Shown here: positions 58,581-64,000 of the stretch, one piece after another
Numbering within the stretch: position 1 is the first letter of the stretch
How the letters are laid out: every line of letters starts with the position of its first letter
Assembly: GCA_021325635.1 (NCBI GenBank)
Contig: JAJPGV010000056.1
Coordinates: 131,037 to 195,036 of the forward strand
DNA: 64,000 bases
Origin: Chloroflexota bacterium
GTDB taxonomy: Bacteria > Chloroflexota > JAJPGV01
Direction of reading: 5' to 3'
Notes under the pieces: model-generated
Told to the model about the DNA's origin: nothing
The model's database searches: none
What the model saw: the letters and a program-made list of their open reading frames with translations, nothing else
Position numbers and translations under genes: made by a program

Positions 58581-60842
58581 ATGATGTCCATGGTCGAGCC
58601 AAACATACGCATCCGGCAGCTACTGGAACAGGCTAAGGCGGCCGGGTCCGAGCGGCCTGAGTACGCTGAGTCGCTGTTCAAGCAGGCTCTCGCTGCATGC
58701 CAGGAGCTGATGGCAGCGAGTCGCAATACGGCAGAACCGGACAATCCTGCCTCTGATGAAGACATGGAACAGGCCTGGCAGAACGCCGTGCATCCGGACC
58801 GTCGAGACTTCTCCATCCTGGACACGGAATGGATCCACGCGGGAAATATCTGGAGTCACGGAGAGATCGGATATCGACCTCTTCTGGATGAAGCGGTGCG
58901 AGCGTACATGTCGTTCTGTTCTGAGCAGGACCGGACCTTCAATGCGGCGGTACTCGCCACGCAAGGCCTCGACCAAGCCAGAGCGGATGACCTCATTCGC
59001 GATATGGCGCTTGAAGCCTACAGAGATCGCCGACTGGATGACGCGGCGGGCCTGCTCGAAGGGTTGAGCGAGCCCGGTCACCTGGCAGGTACTGTGTTCT
59101 TGGAGCGGCTGTTTGCGGCCCGCAAGGCGCGCGACGTCGAGAAAATGTGGCGGGCGGCGCTGCAGGGACATGGCCGCTCCAGAGCCTCTGCGGCCTACGA
59201 GCTCATCCGAACGGCGAAATCTGAACTTCGCGCTGGAAATGCAGAATTCGCTGCCGCCATCGTTGCGCGAGTTCAGAACGAGGAACCCACCGAGAAGTTC
59301 GGTCCGATCGGTTGGTGGTGCTTTGACGAGCTGAGCCGGTGCGTCGAGCGTTTGAGGGGTAAGGACGCGTCAAACGGACTCTGGCAGGCAGCTATCCAAA
59401 ATGCGCCAAGCGATGGTGGGCAAGCACAGCAAGAGCACGAATTCGAATTCGCAGAACACGGCCAACTCTCCCCACCAGAGCCGGCCAATCAGGACGAAAG
59501 CGGTCCGGCTTCTATAGAACAACTCCTTCAATACCTGGAATCCGACGCCAGCCGTGCCCGGGCGGCTGAGATCGCCCGGATTGCGCTGCAATGTGATTTG
59601 CCCGAATTGGTCGTTGCGGGCTTTCAGCGGCTGCAGCGCGAACTGAGGTCGAGGCGACAGTCAGGACGAACGGACGGGCCTTCCCCGCGGTTCTCGATTG
59701 CACATGGGGAGGAACATCTCACGCGTGTCTTTGAGACCACGACCAGTCCGCGAATCCAACGCGCGTATTTGCTCGACTCAACGATCCGTTGCATGTTGGC
59801 TCGAGCAAATTCGACCAGCTTCGTCGACCTGGAGCTCGAGACTGGCGAAATGGCCGCCAGGCAGGACAACCTGCCGCGACTCACCAGAGCACTGTTTGGG
59901 CACGATGGATGTGGCATTGGCTGGGTTCGTCCGAGGAGTATCGGGGAGGGAACAACAAAGATCTATCTGTTTGACCACGACGCGACACTCGTTGCCGAAA
60001 CTGAAATCCCAGACATGGACATGGGCGTCGCCCTGTTCGGCGACCTGTGGTGCGTCGCGAGCCGCGACGGCTTAATCCACGCCTTCGACAAGCGCGGACG
60101 GACGGTATGGGACTGGAACATACCTGGCTGGCCTGCCTGGACGCCCAATGATGACATCGCTTTGCGGCCCGCGCCACTGAGAGGCTTGGTTGCCACCAGC
60201 TCGCTGCTCGCCATCGCCGATTTGACGGAACTCTACGCCGTCAACGCGGACGGTGCGCTGTGCTGGCACGTCACGATGCCGGAAAACGAGCGTGTTCTGC
60301 GAGAGGAGGCAGAGTTTCGCCACTCCATTCCGGAGCTCGATGACGACGAAATCGATGAAGATCGACGCGACGAAACACTTCTTACGCTGATAAGTCACCT
60401 CAACGCGGCATCAGACCTTATCGTGCTGGGTACCTACGAAGGTGAGCTGTATGAGGTCACGTCGGCGGGCTCGATGGCTCTGCGATTCAAGCTCCCCCCG
60501 AAAGCCTACGGGCCGGACATCATCCGCGGCACGACGATCAAGGACGGCCGCGTGGCCGCGCTCTGGACGGACGACCAATTCCATTTGCTCGTAGACGACG
60601 AGCGCCTACAAGGCTTCGCGCGGGCACACGGTTCCGAGCTCCTTGTCTCCGGTCACGACTACATCACAAAGACGAACGGTTTTGCGGCACGCAAAGGCCG
60701 GGACGGAAACACGCTCTGGGGCATCTCATTCAAGAACAGACTTACCGACGTGTTGGTTCGCGGTGATCGGGTGTTCTTCGCGTCCGGCTCGCTCAGCGGC
60801 TTCGCTGATCACACCGCCTTGACCCCTGAGAAGCAGTTCTAG
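58581..60842 (+). CDS. TPR-like/beta-propeller protein
   Basis: 753 residues from ATG 58581. The first 440 residues are helical and TPR/HEAT-like (ARADDLIRDMALEAYRDRRL, then LLEGLSEPGHL). The remainder has PQQ/WD-like propeller repeats (IYLFDHDATLVAETEIPDMD, then GLIHAFDKRGRTVWDWNIPG, ELYAVNADGALCWHV). No catalytic motif. Upstream of the NurA-HerA operon in the same direction; it could be a sensor or scaffold for it. Confidence 0.65.
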   Translation: MMSMVEPNIRIRQLLEQAKAAGSERPEYAESLFKQALAACQELMAASRNTAEPDNPASDEDMEQAWQNAVHPDRRDFSILDTEWIHAGNIWSHGEIGYRPLLDEAVRAYMSFCSEQDRTFNAAVLATQGLDQARADDLIRDMALEAYRDRRLDDAAGLLEGLSEPGHLAGTVFLERLFAARKARDVEKMWRAALQGHGRSRASAAYELIRTAKSELRAGNAEFAAAIVARVQNEEPTEKFGPIGWWCFDELSRCVERLRGKDASNGLWQAAIQNAPSDGGQAQQEHEFEFAEHGQLSPPEPANQDESGPASIEQLLQYLESDASRARAAEIARIALQCDLPELVVAGFQRLQRELRSRRQSGRTDGPSPRFSIAHGEEHLTRVFETTTSPRIQRAYLLDSTIRCMLARANSTSFVDLELETGEMAARQDNLPRLTRALFGHDGCGIGWVRPRSIGEGTTKIYLFDHDATLVAETEIPDMDMGVALFGDLWCVASRDGLIHAFDKRGRTVWDWNIPGWPAWTPNDDIALRPAPLRGLVATSSLLAIADLTELYAVNADGALCWHVTMPENERVLREEAEFRHSIPELDDDEIDEDRRDETLLTLISHLNAASDLIVLGTYEGELYEVTSAGSMALRFKLPPKAYGPDIIRGTTIKDGRVAALWTDDQFHLLVDDERLQGFARAHGSELLVSGHDYITKTNGFAARKGRDGNTLWGISFKNRLTDVLVRGDRVFFASGSLSGFADHTALTPEKQF

Positions 60843-60981
60843 GATTCGCACCGAAGCAGCCGCGTCGGTCCCGCGCGACGATGGTCGCGAATGAAACGCG
60901 TCCCAATGCTTTTCAGATCCTTTCCCGCTAAGCGGTGTTGGCGACTTTCCTCTACCCTCTTGCATTCTTTGGCATGACGCA

Positions 60982-60998
60982 TTAACCTCTTGGGTTAA
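60982..60998 (+). promoter_or_regulatory. Inverted repeat overlapping the nurA start codon
   Basis: TTAACC-TCTTG-GGTTAA: the right arm ends on the first base of ATG 60998, in an AT-richer patch with no Shine-Dalgarno sequence. It could be an operator or indicate leaderless translation. Confidence 0.45.
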
Positions 60999-62002
60999 TG
61001 GCACTGTCATGGAATCTCCGGGGCAGCCAGCCCGAGTCCGCCATCTACGTCGAAGAGTGGGCGCCGGCCTACGGTGGGCCCTACCTCATCGGTCCGGATG
61101 AGGACGGCGCGGCGGCAGACGTCGTGTTGATGGAGGACGGGGATGAGATACGTCCCCATCTGCCGGCAGGCGAGGCGCAATCGTTCGCTCGGATTGCGTT
61201 CGTCGACGGCGTCCGCCGCGTCGAGGCGGCTCTCTACCAGCACGACCCAGCGACAGGGCAGATCGCGCGCGGTATCGCCGGCTCCGCAGCCTGCGGCGCC
61301 GTCTGTACGGGCAATCACGGACGGCTAGAGTTCGGGGAGCATCGCGTCTACCGCCTCCTCGTTTGGGGCTCCGGTACGACAGGGGAACTCCCCGAGGTAG
61401 CTGGCGGCTGGCAGTGGCGATCGCTCTCCATCGCGAGCGACCTCCCGGATGCGCCGCTGCACGAGCTGCAGACGGTGATGCGAGAAGAAGAAGGGCGTCT
61501 GGCGGAGTCGCTCTGGTCTGAAGACACGCTGGTCATCGTTGACGGGCCGCTGAACTTCGTTCGGAGCCGTGAAGTGCCCGTCCTCGGGTACGTCAAAACC
61601 CACCATCGAGCCCTGTTGCCCGCTGAGCAGCACATGAAGGTGCCGCTGTTAGGTCCGGGTGAACGCACATCAGTGTTCGCCATTGGGGAGGACCGCTATT
61701 CCTGCTACTTGCGCCTTACGTGGGGGACTACACTCGCCGGTCCTTGGTCAGGCATCGTGCGCCTCGAAGTCCCACAAGCCGTCGGAGCGAACCTCGCTAT
61801 CGCTGTAGCCGACGAGGCGACACGGATGTTACCCAGCTTCGCGGGTGTGCCACATCGCGATGCGCGGGCGCCGCAAAATCTCCAGCCTATTGGCTCGCTG
61901 GAGACACATCTTCGGCATTTGTTGGGGGATAGCGGCCTGGCCAACCGCGCCGTACGAGAGGCAGTCGCGCTGAAGAGTGCTACTGCCCAGAAAGGGACGT
62001 AA
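60998..62002 (+). CDS. nurA: NurA-domain nuclease-like protein
   Basis: 334 residues. The NurA-type signature is seen in TLVIVDGPLNFVR and VLGYVKTHHRALLP, and the gene is directly followed by herA, its usual partner. NurA proteins are 5'-3' nucleases that work with HerA in DNA end resection. The N-terminal half is less conserved. ATG 60998 has no ribosome site. Confidence 0.75.
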   Translation: MALSWNLRGSQPESAIYVEEWAPAYGGPYLIGPDEDGAAADVVLMEDGDEIRPHLPAGEAQSFARIAFVDGVRRVEAALYQHDPATGQIARGIAGSAACGAVCTGNHGRLEFGEHRVYRLLVWGSGTTGELPEVAGGWQWRSLSIASDLPDAPLHELQTVMREEEGRLAESLWSEDTLVIVDGPLNFVRSREVPVLGYVKTHHRALLPAEQHMKVPLLGPGERTSVFAIGEDRYSCYLRLTWGTTLAGPWSGIVRLEVPQAVGANLAIAVADEATRMLPSFAGVPHRDARAPQNLQPIGSLETHLRHLLGDSGLANRAVREAVALKSATAQKGT

Positions 62003-62005
62003 ACC

Positions 62006-63835
62006 ATGATCGGTCTTGAAGAGCTGCAAGCGCCAGGGGCGGACGGGTCATCACCGCCGGGGAACGTTGGACGGGTGGATGGTTCCGTCGCCTGCACGAC
62101 GAGGCGGTTCCAGGTCGTGCTGGACGAGCATGCCGTCGTGCAGCTTGACGACCTGGTGTCCACCGCGCAGCGTCTTCCGGATGGGCGGACCGTGACCCAC
62201 TTCGGCATCGTGGTGGAGGGCAGTGGGGAGATTGAGGGAGCCGAAATGAGCTCCGACACCCACCGCATCGCCGCGGCCAAGACGATGCCGGGCCAGACAT
62301 CGCGCACCGTAGACGTACAGGTGCTGCGCACCGTACCGGAGTTGTGGCTGGCGCCGGAGCCCGGAGCGGCCGTGCAGCGCGCTGTTGGCAGCGAGCGCGA
62401 ACAGGCCTTGTTCATCGATCAGATGGACCAGCCCATGGCCGTGGGTTTGGACCAAGCGGGTGACCCCGTCTACCTGGACTTCGCCTTTGTCAGCGGGGAA
62501 AAGGGCGGCCATCTCTCGATCTCAGGTGTGTCCGGAGTGGCCACGAAGACCAGCTACGCCACGTTCTTCCTCTACCAACTGCTCGAGACCGACGGAGGAC
62601 GCCGGTTACTTGGCACGTCGCTGCCGAACACCCGGGCCCTCATCTTTAATACGAAAGGCGAAGACCTCCTCCACCTCGATCAGCCCAACGCGAACTTGGC
62701 GCGCCACGAATCCGCGCGCGACGAATGGCGGCGTCTGGGGGTGGACGAGCCCGGCCCGTTTCGGAGTGTGCGGTTCTACGGAGCCCGAGCACCCGGCCGC
62801 AACCGGGAGCAGCGTATGACGGACGTCGTCTCGCGCACTGATGTCATCCCGTTCGGTTGGTCGCCATGGGAGTTCATCCGGAACGGCCTGCTCAGGTTCT
62901 GCTTCTCGGATGCTGAGGATGCGCGCAACCAGGTGTCGTTCATCGAGCAGCGCGTGCGCATCCAGCTCATGCGCTGGGCCTACCCGCTCTATGGAATGCC
63001 CGGGGGCGTCCTCTTGAAAGCGCCGGACCCTGGCGAGAACGTCAGTTACAACGCCGATCGCCTCCTCGAGGAGCGGCGCGAGCCGCGAGACCTGACCAAT
63101 GGGGGTGACGCCATCCTCGACTTCAGTGACCTGGTGGACTTCCTGACGACGGTCATTGGTCCAGACGCCCCTGAGGATATCGCCAATTCGTGGGCAGCTG
63201 GGGTGACGGCCGGGACGCGGTTCGCGTTCCTGCGACGACTCTACGCGGAAGCGCCGCGCATCGGCCAGCTCATCTCACACGGCGTCGACTCAGTCAAGCT
63301 CGAGACCGCGGTGACCGTCGTCGATTTGCACGCCCTTCATGACGACGCCCAGCGTTTCGTCGTTGGCGCCCTGCTCTCTGAGATCTTTGCTGAAAAGCAG
63401 GGCAGCGGGCGACTGCCGCTGCGCTTCATCATGCTAGACGAACTCAATAAGTACGCGCCGCGCGAAGGGACGAGCCCCATCAAGGACCTCCTGGTGGACA
63501 TCGCTGCCCGCGGACGTAGTCTCGGAGTTATCCTGATCGGCGCCCAGCAATCCGCGCGGGAAGTGGCCCCGGCGATCACGTCCAACGCTGCGATCAAAGT
63601 CGTCGGCCGCCTCGATGCTGGTGAGGCCAGGGAATACGCCTTCTTATCGTCAGAACTACGAGAGCGCGCCAGCCGCTTTCTGCCCGGCACAATGGTGTTG
63701 GACCAACCCATTATCCCGGCACCCATCCCGCTGCGCTTTCCCTTCCCGGGCTACGCCACCTCCGTCACCGAGCGTGGCGGCGTCGTGCAATCGGCGGAGA
63801 AGGAGGCCGAAGCGTTCGACTTCGGAACCGTATGA
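62006..63835 (+). CDS. herA: HerA-like (DUF87) DNA translocase ATPase
   Basis: 609 residues. P-loop region SISGVSGVATKTSYATF (a variant in which the Gly before Lys is Thr), Walker B RFIMLDELNKYAP, sensor LGVILIGAQQSAREV and the N-terminal HAS-barrel-like domain. Three bases after nurA and overlapping the Mre11 gene by ATGA. Forms hexamers that drive NurA. Involved in end resection or defence. Confidence 0.85.
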   Translation: MIGLEELQAPGADGSSPPGNVGRVDGSVACTTRRFQVVLDEHAVVQLDDLVSTAQRLPDGRTVTHFGIVVEGSGEIEGAEMSSDTHRIAAAKTMPGQTSRTVDVQVLRTVPELWLAPEPGAAVQRAVGSEREQALFIDQMDQPMAVGLDQAGDPVYLDFAFVSGEKGGHLSISGVSGVATKTSYATFFLYQLLETDGGRRLLGTSLPNTRALIFNTKGEDLLHLDQPNANLARHESARDEWRRLGVDEPGPFRSVRFYGARAPGRNREQRMTDVVSRTDVIPFGWSPWEFIRNGLLRFCFSDAEDARNQVSFIEQRVRIQLMRWAYPLYGMPGGVLLKAPDPGENVSYNADRLLEERREPRDLTNGGDAILDFSDLVDFLTTVIGPDAPEDIANSWAAGVTAGTRFAFLRRLYAEAPRIGQLISHGVDSVKLETAVTVVDLHALHDDAQRFVVGALLSEIFAEKQGSGRLPLRFIMLDELNKYAPREGTSPIKDLLVDIAARGRSLGVILIGAQQSAREVAPAITSNAAIKVVGRLDAGEAREYAFLSSELRERASRFLPGTMVLDQPIIPAPIPLRFPFPGYATSVTERGGVVQSAEKEAEAFDFGTV

Positions 63836-64000
63836 GACTGCTGCACACCTCCGACTGGCATCTTGGCCGCCAGACGTACAACATCTCCCGCGCGGCAGAT
63901 CACGACGCGGCCATCGCCGAAATCGTGGATGTAGCCCGCCACTTCAAGCCACACCTGGTGCTGCACACAGGCGACCTGTTCGATGGGCCGCGCCCACCGC
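63832..64000 (+). CDS. sbcD: SbcD/Mre11-type nuclease (partial, runs off right edge)
   Basis: The first 56 residues include LLHTSDWHLGR and LVLHTGDLFDGP, the metal-binding phosphodiesterase motifs I and II of Mre11/SbcD. ATG overlaps the herA stop. The partner SbcC/Rad50 is expected downstream, outside the window. Confidence 0.9.
   Translation, partial: MRLLHTSDWHLGRQTYNISRAADHDAAIAEIVDVARHFKPHLVLHTGDLFDGPRPP

Noticed and set aside
62530-62580. HerA P-loop looking degenerate
   Set aside because: The GVSGVATKTS form appears in an otherwise intact ATPase with good Walker B; treated as a subfamily variant, not a dead gene.
1-64000. rRNA, tRNA and CRISPR arrays
   Set aside because: None seen on reading through either strand; weak tRNA-like folds cannot be excluded without a covariance search.

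Overview
The window is a visibly GC-rich bacterial segment with dense, often ATGA/TGATG-overlapping genes. A Tad/Flp pilus cluster with a LysM-BTAD fusion protein, stand-alone receivers, PEGA and DUF4383-type membrane proteins, and a NarB-like nitrate reductase complex together suggest a Chloroflexota or related Terrabacteria lineage, probably uncultivated. This assignment is inference; no rRNA or tRNA gene was seen.

Layout. 1-3550: a PEGA-domain membrane protein running off the left edge, a receiver protein, small unknowns, and an arsenite methyltransferase (arsM) behind two palindromic operator-like boxes. 3588-18849: an anaerobic nitrogen-oxide region. One leftward operon encodes a NarI-like cytochrome, a NarB/NasA-like molybdoenzyme, a four-cluster ferredoxin subunit, a Rieske protein, a small membrane protein, an HPP-type (nitrite-transporter-like) protein and a 41-residue membrane peptide. 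Around it lie a CMD/AhpD-like probable selenoprotein, a sulfite-oxidase-fold protein, a hemerythrin, cupins, DUF2249, oxidase-I-like and NnrS membrane proteins, a Crp-type regulator and a ferredoxin. Repeated GGAACCAAAGTCCC boxes, resembling DosR/DevR boxes, tie several of these together. 19010-21712: a four-PAS histidine kinase, then a Pho-box-like repeat, a tiny ORF and a strong hairpin.

21773-34494: a leftward Tad pilus cluster (cpaB, cpaE/tadZ, tadA, tadB, tadC, flp, two tadE-like genes, a tadG-like gene, two secreted or anchored proteins, the LysM-BTAD protein and a prepilin peptidase). tadB has its own promoter with a phased array of TGTAATT sites. The same site/-10 geometry also occurs upstream of the PEGA gene and of a small-protein pair at 41.9 kb, so the window holds three members of what looks like one regulon. 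34993-42346: receivers, zinc-motif proteins, membrane proteins and two decayed genes (a DUF4180 gene and a frameshifted beta-lactamase-type hydrolase).

42654-53575: a rightward block resembling the core of a large mobile or plasmid-like element: a coiled-coil protein, UvrD helicase, CHC2/Toprim primase, Rad52-type annealing protein, a stand-alone MutS domain I, a short DNA-binding-like protein, a MoxR ATPase, a DUF3150-like protein, a DUF2201-type metallopeptidase/VWA protein and HTH proteins. It ends near a clear intrinsic terminator. 53988-64000: an accessory region, its first part lower in GC, with two HExxH peptidases, unknown membrane proteins, a TPR/beta-propeller protein behind an (AG)11 tract, and a NurA-HerA-Mre11 DNA-end-processing operon that runs off the right edge.
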